Source of the DNA: Bacillus shivajii
GTDB taxonomy: Bacteria; Bacillota; Bacilli; Bacillales; Salisediminibacteriaceae
Direction: 5' to 3'
NCBI RefSeq assembly: GCF_020519665.1
Contig: NZ_CP084703.1
Location: 2,108,001-2,172,000 of the forward strand
DNA: 64,000 nucleotides
Part shown: in pieces, positions 47,359 to 56,476 of the stretch
Numbering within the stretch: the stretch's first letter is position 1
Layout: each line of letters starts with the position of its first letter
Notes under the pieces: generated by a model
Databases searched by the model: none
Told to the model about the DNA's origin: nothing
Seen by the model: the letters and a program-made list of their open reading frames with translations, nothing else
Made by a program: the position numbers and the translations under genes

Positions 47359-47376
47359 ATACGAGGAGGAGAGCAG

Positions 47377-48408
47377 ATGAAAAAACTTTTAGGTACTCTT
47401 ATGCTAGCAGGAACAATGATAATTGCTGCAGCATGTGGTGAAGGAGATACGAATGGAGGCGGAGATACAGGCGCTGGCGCTTCACAAGGTGAAGTGAACG
47501 TCGGATATTTCCCTAACCTAGACCATGCTGCAGGAATTATTGGTAAAGAAAAAGGTTATTTTGCAGAAGAAATTGAAAATCACGATATTGATTTTTTAAA
47601 CTTTCCAAATGGTAATGACTTTATCGATGCATTAGATACAGGTGTTATTGATATGGGTTATGTCGGTCCAGGGCCAGCGATTAACTATTTCTTATCAGGA
47701 GGAGATGTCGTCGTTCTTGGTGCTGCGGCAAACGGAGCAACATTAATCGTTGCCCGTGAAGATTCAGGGATTCATAGTTTAGAAGACTTTGATGGAAAGT
47801 CATTTTGCACACCAGGGAACGGATGTACTCATAACGTTCAACTTGAAATTATGTTAAAAGAGCTTGGTCTAGAATCAAACCGTCTTGGTGGTACTGTTGA
47901 ACACCAATCTCGAATAAACCCTGCAAGTATGGTTGCGATGTTCGAGCAAGGACAAATTGATGCAGCACCTGCTCCAGAACCTTGGGGAACACTGCTTGTT
48001 GAAGAGCATAACGCACATGTCGTTACAGAGTGGAATGACGTATTCCTTGGCAAAGAGTTAGCAAGTGTTGTGTTCGTTACAACAGGAGAGTATTTAGAAG
48101 ATAATCCTGATATTGTTGAGCAAGCACTAAGAGCACACCAACGTTCTGTTGAGTTTGCACAAAACAATGAAGCAGATACGTTAGAGACTGTAAATGACCT
48201 TATTTACGGTTTAACACAAACTCGACTTCCAGAACACGTATTAGAAAAAGCATGGCAACGTATGGCTGTTACAACAGAAACACACCCAGATGCACTACAA
48301 GCATGGGCAACCGCTTCTTATGAACTACAATTTATGGATAATGAGCCCGATCTAGACGGCTTTGTCGATACGTCTATTCTCGACAAGGTTATCGCTGAAA
48401 CTGAATAA
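47377..48408 (+). CDS. ABC transporter substrate-binding lipoprotein, NitT/TauT type
   Basis: The 343-residue lipoprotein has a signal peptide ending in lipobox AAAC (Cys20). The fold is SsuA/NMT1-like (VGYFPNLDHAAGI, DMGYVGPGPAINYFLSGGDV, PAPEPWGTLLVEE). It delivers the ligand to the permease of the same operon. The ligand is unknown; aliphatic sulfonates, taurine, nitrate and pyrimidine precursors are all used by relatives. A loop PGNGCTHNVQ with two Cys (also FCTPG) is unusual. A terminator follows. Confidence 0.9.
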   Translation: MKKLLGTLMLAGTMIIAAACGEGDTNGGGDTGAGASQGEVNVGYFPNLDHAAGIIGKEKGYFAEEIENHDIDFLNFPNGNDFIDALDTGVIDMGYVGPGPAINYFLSGGDVVVLGAAANGATLIVAREDSGIHSLEDFDGKSFCTPGNGCTHNVQLEIMLKELGLESNRLGGTVEHQSRINPASMVAMFEQGQIDAAPAPEPWGTLLVEEHNAHVVTEWNDVFLGKELASVVFVTTGEYLEDNPDIVEQALRAHQRSVEFAQNNEADTLETVNDLIYGLTQTRLPEHVLEKAWQRMAVTTETHPDALQAWATASYELQFMDNEPDLDGFVDTSILDKVIAETE

Positions 48409-48418
48409 GAATGGTTGG

Positions 48419-48445
48419 AAGCTAGGGGGGAAGCCCCTAGCTTTT
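48419..48445 (+). terminator. Terminator of the ABC importer operon
   Basis: AAGCTAGGGG-ggaag-CCCCTAGCTT, followed by TTCTG. Confidence 0.88.
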
Positions 48446-48637
48446 CTGTTTTTCAAAGATAAAAGGGAACGCGCATAAGAAATGTCTGAAGAAATTAAGG
48501 AAAGTGATGAACAAATCATGGAAGTGGTGAACAAATAAGAGACTCACAAGTAAACGAGTAAAACTAAGGTCAAAAACATAGAAAAGAAGAATAACGGCAA
48601 AAAGTTTATCAGGTAACATCCAAGTAAACAGTAAAAG

Positions 48638-48682
48638 TTGACATTTTAAATTTACTATGCCAAAATGACTGATAGTCAGTCA
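48638..48682 (+). promoter_or_regulatory. Promoter and TetR operator, site 1
   Basis: A consensus -35 TTGACA (48638-48643) is followed 17 bp later by a weak -10 (CAAAAT). Overlapping and following this is a perfect 17-bp dyad TGACTGATAGTCAGTCA (48666-48682). The identical dyad precedes the CDF gene at 49389, so the adjacent TetR protein very likely binds both. Confidence 0.8.
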
Positions 48683-48736
48683 CTCAATCAATTAATTATC
48701 TACTCAAATAAAGTAATCAGAAAAGGTGATCTTACC

Positions 48737-49318
48737 ATGAAAAAGGAAGGTAAATATGACTTAATACTTGATGCAGCGATCGAAGTAATGACCGAACAAG
48801 GCTTTGAAAAAGCTGCGGTATCTCAAATTGTTAAAAGAGCTGGTGTTGCGCAAGGGACATTTTATCTCTATTTTTCGTCAAAAAGTGAAATCATCCCCGC
48901 CATTGCTGAACGAATTTTTAATGAGCAAATGGATGAAATACAACAACTGGACGAGTCAAGCTCTGACTTTTATGATACGTTAAAAATAGTCATTGACGTA
49001 ACATTTGACATTACAGCAAAGTATAAAGAGGTTATTATTTTCTGTTATTCAGGCATTGCGTTTTATCATTCCTTTAAACGTTGGGAAGAAATTTATAAAC
49101 CGTATTATGATTGGGTAGAAGAACGCTTTAAGCAATCGATTGAAAATCATGCAGTTTCGAGTACTATTCCGATCACTTCTCAAGTAAAAATGATGATAAA
49201 TACCATTGAAAATACGGCGGAAACTTATTTTTTCTCGAACTCCGAACATGACGAACGTTCGATCAAACAATTAAAAGAGAATGTATATCAATTTTTAACG
49301 AGAACAATTACAAGGTAA
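48737..49318 (+). CDS. TetR/AcrR family regulator
   Basis: The 193-residue repressor has an N-terminal helix-turn-helix (IVKRAGVAQGTFYLYFSSKS, residues about 30-49) and a helical ligand domain with aromatic residues (FCYSGIAFYHSF). ATG 48737 follows AAAGGTGAT; an upstream in-frame ATG at 48665 lies inside the operator and has no ribosome site. It probably represses itself and the CDF gene next door. Confidence 0.93.
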   Translation: MKKEGKYDLILDAAIEVMTEQGFEKAAVSQIVKRAGVAQGTFYLYFSSKSEIIPAIAERIFNEQMDEIQQLDESSSDFYDTLKIVIDVTFDITAKYKEVIIFCYSGIAFYHSFKRWEEIYKPYYDWVEERFKQSIENHAVSSTIPITSQVKMMINTIENTAETYFFSNSEHDERSIKQLKENVYQFLTRTITR

Positions 49319-49333
49319 GACTGAGAATGACAG

Positions 49334-49373
49334 ACCTACATTTTAACTCGAGAAGAGTAAAATCTAGGTTTTT
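49334..49373 (+). terminator. Terminator between tetR and the CDF gene
   Basis: ACCTACATTTTAACTC pairs with GAGTAAAATCTAGGT with small mismatches, then TTTTTC. It separates two genes that share an operator. Confidence 0.75.
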
Positions 49374-49388
49374 CTATTCTAATAAAAA

Positions 49389-49405
49389 TGACTGATAGTC
49401 AGTCA
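49389..49405 (+). promoter_or_regulatory. TetR operator, site 2
   Basis: TGACTGATAGTCAGTCA, identical to site 1 and placed 15 bp before the CDF start codon, where bound repressor would block transcription or early elongation. Confidence 0.8.
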
Positions 49406-49420
49406 CTAAGGGGGATAAAT

Positions 49421-50335
49421 ATGAAAAAAAACCATACAAACGATGATAAATTCCTTCTTCTATCTGTAATAGGAGCGGTGATCTTTTCAATCATTGGCTT
49501 AATATGGGGAATAATCGCTAATTCACAAATGATCTTATTTGATGGGATTTATTCAGTCTTTAGTGTCATACTTTCTTTTATGACATTTTCAGCCGCGAAA
49601 TATATACGGAAAAAAGACCAAAAGAAATTTCCGTATGGTAAGGTGATGATTGAGCCTTTTGTCATCTTAATTAAATATGTCATGATTGCGTTAATTGTTA
49701 TGGTAGCAGGGGCTCTTGCGGTAATGGATATCGTAAATGGCGGTCGAATAGTTGCATTAAATTCCGCGATTATTTATTCAATATTCTCAACATTAAGTTG
49801 TTTTCTATTTGTTTTCTATATTAAAATAAAGAATAAAAAACAAATGAACGGTTTTGTAAAGGCAGAGATGAATCAATGGTTAATGGATGGATATTTAAGT
49901 CTAGGTGTGTTTATTGGTTTTTTGACAGCCGTATTTCTTACTGATACTCAGTATTCATTTATCGTGCCGTATATTGATCCATTTATGGTGCTTATCGCAT
50001 CTATTCTGTTTCTAAAGGTGCCACTCTTTCATATCATTCAAAGTATCAGAGAAATGATCGGTATGGCGCCACCTACAGAGGTTTTACGAGAAGTACAGAT
50101 GATTGTAAAAAATAGTGAAAGAAAATACAAAATCAAAGATTCTATCATTAAAGTAACGAAAGCTGGAAGTGGTATGTATATTGATATTGATTTTATCGTA
50201 AACGAGCAGTCAAAAGCATGCCATGTCAAAAGTCAAGATGTAATTCGAGAAGATCTGATGAATGATTTGAGAAGAATTCATAGAGACCCGATGTTAGTAG
50301 TTAGTTTTACAACAAATCGAAAGTGGGCGCTATAA
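49421..50335 (+). CDS. Cation diffusion facilitator family transporter
   Basis: The 304-residue protein has about six spans. TM2 holds LFDGIYSVFSVILS and TM5 holds WLMDGYLSLGVFIG, each with an Asp of the transport site but with non-standard partners (classical CDFs have HxxxD or DxxxD). FPYGKVMIEP is the family's FPYG loop. A cytoplasmic domain follows at about 215-304. CDFs expel divalent cations such as Zn2+ or Mn2+ by proton exchange; the ion is unknown. It is controlled by the upstream TetR through the shared operator, by inference. Confidence 0.88.
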   Translation: MKKNHTNDDKFLLLSVIGAVIFSIIGLIWGIIANSQMILFDGIYSVFSVILSFMTFSAAKYIRKKDQKKFPYGKVMIEPFVILIKYVMIALIVMVAGALAVMDIVNGGRIVALNSAIIYSIFSTLSCFLFVFYIKIKNKKQMNGFVKAEMNQWLMDGYLSLGVFIGFLTAVFLTDTQYSFIVPYIDPFMVLIASILFLKVPLFHIIQSIREMIGMAPPTEVLREVQMIVKNSERKYKIKDSIIKVTKAGSGMYIDIDFIVNEQSKACHVKSQDVIREDLMNDLRRIHRDPMLVVSFTTNRKWAL

Positions 50336-50358
50336 GCTCGTAAAGGGGAGGATCAACA

Positions 50359-51243
50359 ATGGGGGAGAGGCAATACGTTTTCGTTTATGGGACACTTCGA
50401 AAACATTGCAGGAATCATAATTGCTTGCAAGGTGCAAAGCTTGTTTCAGAACAAACAAGGGTCCAAGGGCAGTTAGTAGACACAGGGGCAGGATATCCTG
50501 CTTTACTATTAGATACAGACGGGATGGTATATGGTGAGCTTTACGAGATCGATCATTCGATTCTTCAGACGTTAGATGTTCTTGAAGGTTATGATGAATT
50601 GCGAGATGGAAATTTATATGAACGGTGTAAACAAACCGTTTTTACTGATATGGGAGAATACGAGGCCATTGTTTATTATATGAATGAAAAGAACCATCAT
50701 TCGTTTACTGAGATTGAATGCGGCGACTGGAAACGTTATTTGTTTGAAAAAAATGAACCAGCATACTTTGAATATTTTGCTTTCGGTTCTTGTATGGATA
50801 CGGAACGTTTTGAAACTGGTGGGGTGGCGCATTTATTTGAAGAGGTCACTGGTGTAGGGAAGCTTGATGGGTATGAACTTTCTTACAGTATTGAACGTCC
50901 GGATGGAAGTCGTGCTGATATAAATGAGGAGGAAGATTATGTAGAAGGCATTGTCTACCACCTTCCATTCGAAGCTTTGGAGTATTTGTATCGTAGAGAA
51001 GGAGTTTATGCAGGACTGTACCGACCTATCTTCGTCGATCTCCAAGTCGGTGAAAAGCAATTAAAAGATGTATTATCGTTTACGGTTGTAGATAAACAAG
51101 AAGATACGAGGCCGCCAGATCACTATGCACTAGAAATTTTAAGAGGAGCACAAGGCCGAGTTTCCGATGAATACTTTGAAAAAATGAAAAAACAAATGTC
51201 AGATCTCGGTGTAGACGTTGATCAATTATTAAAGCAAATATAA
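50359..51243 (+). CDS. Tandem gamma-glutamylcyclotransferase-like protein, YkqA type
   Basis: The 294-residue protein has two GGCT-like domains. The first (1-120) opens with VFVYGTLR, contains the catalytic-type Glu region LEGYDE, and matches AIG2-like proteins. The second (about 137-290) opens with YFAFGSCMD. The arrangement matches Bacillus YkqA. It may cyclise gamma-glutamyl peptides or amines, but no substrate is established. GGGGAGG precedes ATG 50359, 24 bp after the CDF gene. Confidence 0.87.
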   Translation: MGERQYVFVYGTLRKHCRNHNCLQGAKLVSEQTRVQGQLVDTGAGYPALLLDTDGMVYGELYEIDHSILQTLDVLEGYDELRDGNLYERCKQTVFTDMGEYEAIVYYMNEKNHHSFTEIECGDWKRYLFEKNEPAYFEYFAFGSCMDTERFETGGVAHLFEEVTGVGKLDGYELSYSIERPDGSRADINEEEDYVEGIVYHLPFEALEYLYRREGVYAGLYRPIFVDLQVGEKQLKDVLSFTVVDKQEDTRPPDHYALEILRGAQGRVSDEYFEKMKKQMSDLGVDVDQLLKQI

Positions 51244-51256
51244 GTTGTATGTAAGG

Positions 51257-51285
51257 GAGCTGTTCAAGAGCGAACAGCTCTTTTA
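51257..51285 (+). terminator. Intrinsic terminator
   Basis: GAGCTGTTC-aagagc-GAACAGCTC followed by TTTTA. Confidence 0.9.
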
Positions 51286-51295
51286 TCGTCTCAAA

Positions 51296-51310
51296 ACGAA
51301 ATTATTACGA
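51296..51310 (+). promoter_or_regulatory. Zur-like box, distal
   Basis: ACGAAATTATTACGA matches the Bacillus Zur consensus TCGTAATNATTACGA at all but two positions. It lies upstream of the zagA-like promoter. Confidence 0.6.
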
Positions 51311-51329
51311 TTAAATATGTTTTACTCTC

Positions 51330-51385
51330 TTTACAAAAAAGAAGCGGTTATGTATGATTAAAGCTGTAAATAGTAATTATTACGA
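51330..51385 (+). promoter_or_regulatory. zagA promoter with proximal Zur box
   Basis: -35 TTTACA (51330-51335), 17-bp spacer, -10 TATGAT (51353-51358). TAGTAATTATTACGA (51371-51385) follows just downstream and matches the Zur consensus at all but one specified position. Zinc-loaded Zur would repress here; the gene should rise in zinc starvation. Confidence 0.78.
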
Positions 51386-51417
51386 TTTGCACCGGATAAA
51401 TAGGAGGCTTACATAAC

Positions 51418-52617
51418 ATGAATAAAAAGATCCCAGTTACTGTGCTAAGTGGATACTTAGGGGCAGGAAAAACAACATTACTTAATCATATCCTTCAAAA
51501 CCGTGAAGGACTAAAAGTAGCTGTTATTGTAAACGACATGAGTGAAATAAACATTGATGCTGATTTAATCGATCAAGGTGGATTTAAACGAACAGAAGAA
51601 AAGCTCGTTGAAATGTCAAATGGCTGTATATGCTGTACATTGCGAGAAGATTTACTCGTTGAAGTAGAACGTTTAGCAAAAAAAGGAGACATTGATTATA
51701 TCGTTATTGAATCGACAGGTATATCAGAACCAGTTCCTGTTGCTCAGACATTCTCCTATATTGATGAAGAGTTAGGGATTGATTTAACTGAATTTTGCCG
51801 ACTTGACACGATGGTTACAGTCGTTGATGGTAATCGCTTTTGGCACGATTTTTCTTCTGGAGAAACATTATTAGACAGAAAGCAAGCTGCTGGTGATGAT
51901 GACATTCGAGAAATCTCTGATTTATTAATTGATCAAGTGGAGTTTTGTGATGTTTTGATTTTAAATAAATGCGACATGCTTGAAGAAAAAGAGATCGAAA
52001 AGCTGGAGCGTGTATTAAGAAAGTTACAACCAGATGCTAAGCTAATCAAAACATCGGGTGGTGAAGTCAACCCATCAGACATTTTAAATACGAATTTGTT
52101 TGATTTTGAAAAAGCGAGTATGTCTGCTGGTTGGTTAAAAGAACTTGAGGCAGAAGAACATACACCGGAAACGGAAGAGTACGGCATCACCTCATTTGTT
52201 TATCGTAGGGAGCGACCTTTTCATTCCGAGCGATTTCGAGAATGGGGAGATGACTTTCCAGAAGAGGTAATCCGAGCAAAAGGGATCGTATGGTGTGCAA
52301 CACGTAATGATTTAGCTCTATTATTATCACAAGCTGGACCATCAATTTCTCTAGAACCCGTTTCTTATTGGGTTGGCTCAATGTCCGCTGAAAAACAGGA
52401 AGAGTTTTTAAATGAAAATCCGGATATGGTTAAAGAATGGGATGAAACCCATGGCGATCGTAAAACAGAGCTAGTATTTATAGGTGAAGGTTTAAATAAG
52501 GAAAAGATTATCGAACAGCTAGACAAATGTCTATTAACAGACGATGAATATGAATCTGATTGGGGCTTAATGAAGGATCCATTCCCTTGGGAAGTTGAAA
52601 AAGTACCAGCGGAATAA
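51418..52617 (+). CDS. zagA: CobW-family GTPase zinc metallochaperone, ZagA/YciC type
   Basis: The 399-residue G3E GTPase has the P-loop GAGKTT (15-20), zinc-binding CICC (C70, C72, C73), [13 protein letters not shown] base recognition, and a C-terminal CobW_C domain ([15 protein letters not shown]). ZagA-type proteins deliver zinc to client enzymes under starvation. The upstream Zur boxes fit this. AGGAGG precedes ATG 51418. Confidence 0.92.
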   Translation: MNKKIPVTVLSGYLGAGKTTLLNHILQNREGLKVAVIVNDMSEINIDADLIDQGGFKRTEEKLVEMSNGCICCTLREDLLVEVERLAKKGDIDYIVIESTGISEPVPVAQTFSYIDEELGIDLTEFCRLDTMVTVVDGNRFWHDFSSGETLLDRKQAAGDDDIREISDLLIDQVEFCDVLILNKCDMLEEKEIEKLERVLRKLQPDAKLIKTSGGEVNPSDILNTNLFDFEKASMSAGWLKELEAEEHTPETEEYGITSFVYRRERPFHSERFREWGDDFPEEVIRAKGIVWCATRNDLALLLSQAGPSISLEPVSYWVGSMSAEKQEEFLNENPDMVKEWDETHGDRKTELVFIGEGLNKEKIIEQLDKCLLTDDEYESDWGLMKDPFPWEVEKVPAE

Positions 52618-52730
52618 TAAAGAAAACTAGCCGATTGGCGAACCTGTAAGGAAAAGACACCCCCTTTAAAACAATATAAATTTAACTACACTAAGGAATA
52701 GAGATAAAAGTTCATACATTTTGTAAATGA

Positions 52731-52764
52731 AAAAAGAGTGTCAAAATTTATTGGCACTCTTTTT
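52731..52764 (+). terminator. Terminator of the zagA gene
   Basis: AAAAAGAGTG pairs with CACTCTTTTT around an inner TCA/TGG spacer. Confidence 0.85.
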
Positions 52765-52818
52765 AGGTTTAACGATTAAATTGTACGTTCATACTGTTGA
52801 AGAAAGGTGGGCGTGCAA

Positions 52819-53121
52819 ATGTTTATATTCAATCTTATGTTTATCATTACATCGGTCCAAATTTTACTTACATTATACGTAAAGCGATCACTAGGTAAAC
52901 ATTTTTCTACGAATTGGATACCGGGGATCTTTTTTTTCATCGGAATTGGGTACATAATCATTAGCCTTTTTACAGAACGTTGGTTCAGTTTAGTGACGCT
53001 TATTAGCGGAGCTGTATTTTCAGTTTCAGCAATCGTTGTGTTTGCCAGTAAAATCATTTATGAAGTTGTCTTTAATAAAAATAAAAACAATGAAAAAGCA
53101 AATCAAGACTATGGCACATAA
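52819..53121 (+). CDS. Small three-TM membrane protein, unknown
   Basis: The 100-residue protein starts at ATG 52819, 7 nt after AAAGGTGGG; GTG 52807 and 52813 are alternatives. Three spans (about 1-20, 33-52 and 58-80) and a polar, Asn/Lys-rich tail. No family is recognised. It converges on the GNAT gene with 7 bp between stops. Confidence 0.65.
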   Translation: MFIFNLMFIITSVQILLTLYVKRSLGKHFSTNWIPGIFFFIGIGYIIISLFTERWFSLVTLISGAVFSVSAIVVFASKIIYEVVFNKNKNNEKANQDYGT

Positions 53122-53128
53122 AAGTGGT

Positions 53129-53653
53129 TTAAGCAGATGGTTGCCAATAAATCATGCCGTGTTGCTTTTCTTGCTCGATTGAAACGTGAAAATGATGTTT
53201 TTCATAAAAGTGAATTAACCGATCAATGTGACCCCAATCCCTTTTCACAATATCGCCCTTAATACAGGAAATATTTTGCTCAAGGGCATGTTCTTTTAAA
53301 AAATTCATGCAAATAGAGCCAAAGCCGCGATTTTCATCACCACGAATGTCGTCTATATGAATTTGATGGTGCTCATCGTATTGTGCATGGATGGAAAAGT
53401 CCCATGAACCATCAAACGGTGTTTCACAATCGTGAAGCATAATTTTACATACGTTTCCGTCATCTGATGCATATACGATGACCCATTTTTCTTCTTTCGT
53501 TTGATCTATACCAAGAATGTTCCAATTCTTTGCGATTTTCTTCATGTTTTCTTGCATTCGAAAAACCTGAAATTCAAGATCTTCAAATTCTGCAATCAAT
53601 GTTTCTTTCTTCTTATCTTCTTTTCTTTCAAATGCGGAAGGTGCTAAAAACAA
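53129..53653 (-). CDS. GNAT-like acetyltransferase
   Basis: From TTG 53653 (GAAAGGAG 7 nt upstream) the product is 174 residues; a longer frame from GTG 53701 would absorb that ribosome site. An N-terminal Lys/Glu-rich helix is followed by a GNAT-type C-terminal half: IHIDDIRGDENRGFGS with the acetyl-CoA loop RGFGS, then LIHFYEKHHFHV as the last strand-helix unit. The acceptor substrate is unknown. Confidence 0.7.
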   Translation of the reverse strand: MFLAPSAFERKEDKKKETLIAEFEDLEFQVFRMQENMKKIAKNWNILGIDQTKEEKWVIVYASDDGNVCKIMLHDCETPFDGSWDFSIHAQYDEHHQIHIDDIRGDENRGFGSICMNFLKEHALEQNISCIKGDIVKRDWGHIDRLIHFYEKHHFHVSIEQEKQHGMIYWQPSA

Positions 53654-53779
53654 TGGAATTCTCCTTTCAGCATTTTGTTTCTTTACGTTAAAAACACTCA
53701 CAAGTATCGTATTTTACTAGAAAAGAAACTGTGATGCAAACGGGTAAAATGTATAATAAAAAAATCGATAGAATACCTG

Positions 53780-53862
53780 TTGTAAATACATAACAGAACA
53801 TGTATGATGTGGTGTATACAATATATAGCGCCTACATAATTGAAATAGCTATATATTGTTTG
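53780..53862 (+). promoter_or_regulatory. Promoter with paired NrdR-like boxes
   Basis: -35 TTGTAA (53780-53785), 17-bp spacer, -10 TATGAT (53803-53808). Two related boxes follow: ACAATATATAGC (53818-53829) and its exact complement GCTATATATTGT (53848-53859), 30 bp apart, about three helical turns. Sequence, pairing and spacing fit NrdR boxes (consensus ACACWATATATWGTGT-like), placed over the likely transcription start. Confidence 0.72.
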
Positions 53863-53879
53863 CATGATGAAATTGAATA

Positions 53880-54085
53880 ATCAGGAAGTTCAGGTGCCTT
53901 AAACGGCTTAAAAGGGAATCCGGTGAAAGTCCGGAACTGTCCCCGCAACTGTAAATGTGGACGAAATGAGATACCCACTGTATAAAAATGTGTTAGCAAT
54001 TTATACGGGAAGGCTCAAAGTAGGAAGAAGCATAAGTCAGGAGACCTACCTGTCTTCCGAAGTTTCTAATCTTCGGGGGGTGAGA
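53880..54085 (+). ncRNA. Cobalamin riboswitch
   Basis: Core elements in order: AGGTGCC, GGCTTAAAAGGGAATCCGGTG, AAAGTCCGGAACTGTCCCCGC, the variable arm, and the B12 box GCATAAGTCAGGAGACCTACC. A following hairpin CCGAAG/CTTCGG could be P13 or part of the switch. It lies in the leader of the class I ribonucleotide reductase genes. Adenosylcobalamin binding would be expected to favour the terminator at 54154. Confidence 0.95.
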
Positions 54086-54153
54086 TCAAGAGACGGTAAA
54101 ATATAGATTTACGCTACGTTTATGTTTAAGGTAGCGGTATTTACCGTTTACAC

Positions 54154-54183
54154 AACTCTTCCAAAGATGGAGGAGTTTTTTTA
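54154..54183 (+). terminator. Riboswitch expression-platform terminator
   Basis: AACTCTTCC-aaagat-GGAGGAGTT followed by TTTTTTT, 64 bp before the nrdA start. Confidence 0.88.
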
Positions 54184-54246
54184 TTTTTCTAGGATTGTTT
54201 TATGTTATTTGTTTTTAGCTTTACATTTAAGGGAGGGTGTTTTTCA

Positions 54247-56457
54247 GTGACTCAAACAACAACTGTTATATCAGAGCTTACAAAGAATTTGACTAACCAG
54301 TATCCAAACTTATCATGGGGGAATTTTCACGAGTATCTTCGATTAAAAAAGATAGACTTAACAATGATGCAAGAGGCAACAGACCAGGTAATACTTGCGG
54401 CCATAGATATGCAATGTGCGGATGAAGCGGACTGGACGTATATCGGAGCAAGGTATTTCCTAAATCAGTTATATAACGAAGTGTCAAACAACCGAGGAAT
54501 CAATGCATATGAAGACTTTCCAACTTTATTAAGAGCTTTAACTGAAGATCATTTGTATGACGAAAAACTATTGAACGCATACAGTGACGAGGAAGTTCGC
54601 TCAATCGGAACGTTTATTAAGAAAGAACGCGATAGCTTATTTACATATATTGGCGTTAAAACGTTAACTGATCGTTATTTGTGTAAAAGTATTGAAGGAA
54701 AGATTGTTGAACTTCCGCAAGAACGATTTTTAATCATTGCGATGACATTAATGATGAATGAAGATAAACAACATCGTTTGCAACTAGTCAAAGAAGCTTA
54801 TTGGGCTCTTTCAAATTTATATATGACGGTTGCGACACCGACTTTGGCGAACGCAGGAAAAACACACGGACAACTATCTAGCTGTTTTATAGATACCGTA
54901 GATGACAGTTTAAGAGGGATCTTTGATAGTAATACGGATGCAGCTACTGTAAGTAAAAATGGTGGAGGATTAGGCGTATATTTAGGAAAAATAAGAGCGA
55001 AAGGCAGTACAATTAAAGGCTTTAAAGGTAATTCTTCCGGTGTAATTCCGTGGATGAAGCAACTTAACAATACTGCAGTAAGTGTTGATCAATTAGGGCA
55101 ACGACAAGGAGCGATTGCAGTTTATCTTGATGTTTGGCATAAAGATATCTTTTCGTTTTTGGATGCAAAGTTAAATAACGGTGACGAACGTCAAAGAACG
55201 CATGATTTATTTACTGGTGTCTGTCTTCCTGATCTTTTTATGGAAAAAGTAAAAAACAGAGAAGATTGGTTCTTATTTGATCCTCACGAGGTTAGAGAAG
55301 TCATGGGGTTTTCTTTAGAGGATTTTTACGATGAAGAACAGGGATATGGTAGTTTCAGAGAAAAGTATGAGGCTTGCGTTAACTGTCAGCACTTAACAAA
55401 GGAAAGTGTTCCAGCAATTGAAATCATGAAGCGAATGATGATTTCACAACTAGAAACAGGAACGCCATACATGTTTTATCGCGATACTGTGAATCGAGAA
55501 AATCCTAACAAACACGAAGGGATGATTTATGCTTCAAATTTATGTACGGAAATTATGCAAAACATGAGTCCGACTACGGTGATTGAAGAAACGTTTACTG
55601 GAGGAGAAATTACAACACGTAAAAAAGCTGGAGATTATGTCGTTTGTAATTTGAGTTCAATTTCTCTAGCAAGGGCCGTGACGGATGATGTACTAGAGAG
55701 GCTTATAACAATTCAAGTAAGAATGTTAGATAATGTCATTGATGTGAATGAAATAGAGGTTCATCAAGCCGAAGCAACAAACAAAAAATATCGAGGAATT
55801 GGTTTAGGGACATTTGGTTGGCACCATTTATTAGCATTGAAACAAATAAAGTGGGAGTCAAATGAAGCGATTAGCTATGCAGACAAGCTTTATGAAGATA
55901 TTGCATATTACACGGTTAAAGCGAGTGCCAAATTAGCAAAAGAAAAAGGAGCGTACTCTGTATTTGAAGGATCTGATTGGCATAAAGGAACGTATTTTCA
56001 AGGTGAACGGTATGACACATCAAGGTGGCAGGAGTTAAAAGAATACGTTAAACAGGCAGGTCTTAGAAACGGGTATTTAATGGCGGTTGCTCCCAATGCG
56101 AGCACATCGATTATTGCAGGGTCAACAGCATCGATCGATCCGATTTTTAATAAAGAGTATGCCGAAGAAAAGAAGAATTATAAGATCCCTGTAACTGCAC
56201 CAGATTTGTCTTCTGAAACAACTTGGTATTATAAGCCTGCACACTTGATCGATCAATTATGGAGTATAAAACAAAATGCAGCTAGACAAAAGCATATCGA
56301 CCAGGCTGTATCGTTTAACCTCTACGTTGAACATACAATCAAAGCAAAAGATTTATTGAACTTACACTTAACAGCATGGCAAGAAGGTCTAAAAACGACT
56401 TACTATGTTCGCTCTACTTCTAGTGATCTCGAAGATTGCGAAAGTTGCTCTAGCTAA
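54247..56457 (+). CDS. nrdA: Ribonucleoside-diphosphate reductase, alpha subunit (class I)
   Basis: The 736-residue catalytic subunit makes deoxyribonucleotides. All redox residues are present: C213 (LSSCFID), the thiyl site N431/C433/E435 (SNLCTEI), C467 (VVCNLSS), and the C-terminal shuttle pair C731/C734 (CESC). The N-terminus has only the end of an ATP-cone-like region (ATDQVILAAIDMQ) and lacks the VxKRDG opening, so allosteric control may be reduced. GTG 54247 with GGGAGGG 9 nt upstream is preferred to the in-frame ATG at 54202. The riboswitch and NrdR-like boxes control it. Confidence 0.93.
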   Translation: MTQTTTVISELTKNLTNQYPNLSWGNFHEYLRLKKIDLTMMQEATDQVILAAIDMQCADEADWTYIGARYFLNQLYNEVSNNRGINAYEDFPTLLRALTEDHLYDEKLLNAYSDEEVRSIGTFIKKERDSLFTYIGVKTLTDRYLCKSIEGKIVELPQERFLIIAMTLMMNEDKQHRLQLVKEAYWALSNLYMTVATPTLANAGKTHGQLSSCFIDTVDDSLRGIFDSNTDAATVSKNGGGLGVYLGKIRAKGSTIKGFKGNSSGVIPWMKQLNNTAVSVDQLGQRQGAIAVYLDVWHKDIFSFLDAKLNNGDERQRTHDLFTGVCLPDLFMEKVKNREDWFLFDPHEVREVMGFSLEDFYDEEQGYGSFREKYEACVNCQHLTKESVPAIEIMKRMMISQLETGTPYMFYRDTVNRENPNKHEGMIYASNLCTEIMQNMSPTTVIEETFTGGEITTRKKAGDYVVCNLSSISLARAVTDDVLERLITIQVRMLDNVIDVNEIEVHQAEATNKKYRGIGLGTFGWHHLLALKQIKWESNEAISYADKLYEDIAYYTVKASAKLAKEKGAYSVFEGSDWHKGTYFQGERYDTSRWQELKEYVKQAGLRNGYLMAVAPNASTSIIAGSTASIDPIFNKEYAEEKKNYKIPVTAPDLSSETTWYYKPAHLIDQLWSIKQNAARQKHIDQAVSFNLYVEHTIKAKDLLNLHLTAWQEGLKTTYYVRSTSSDLEDCESCSS

Positions 56458-56476
56458 AAAAAAAGGGAGGATGGAA

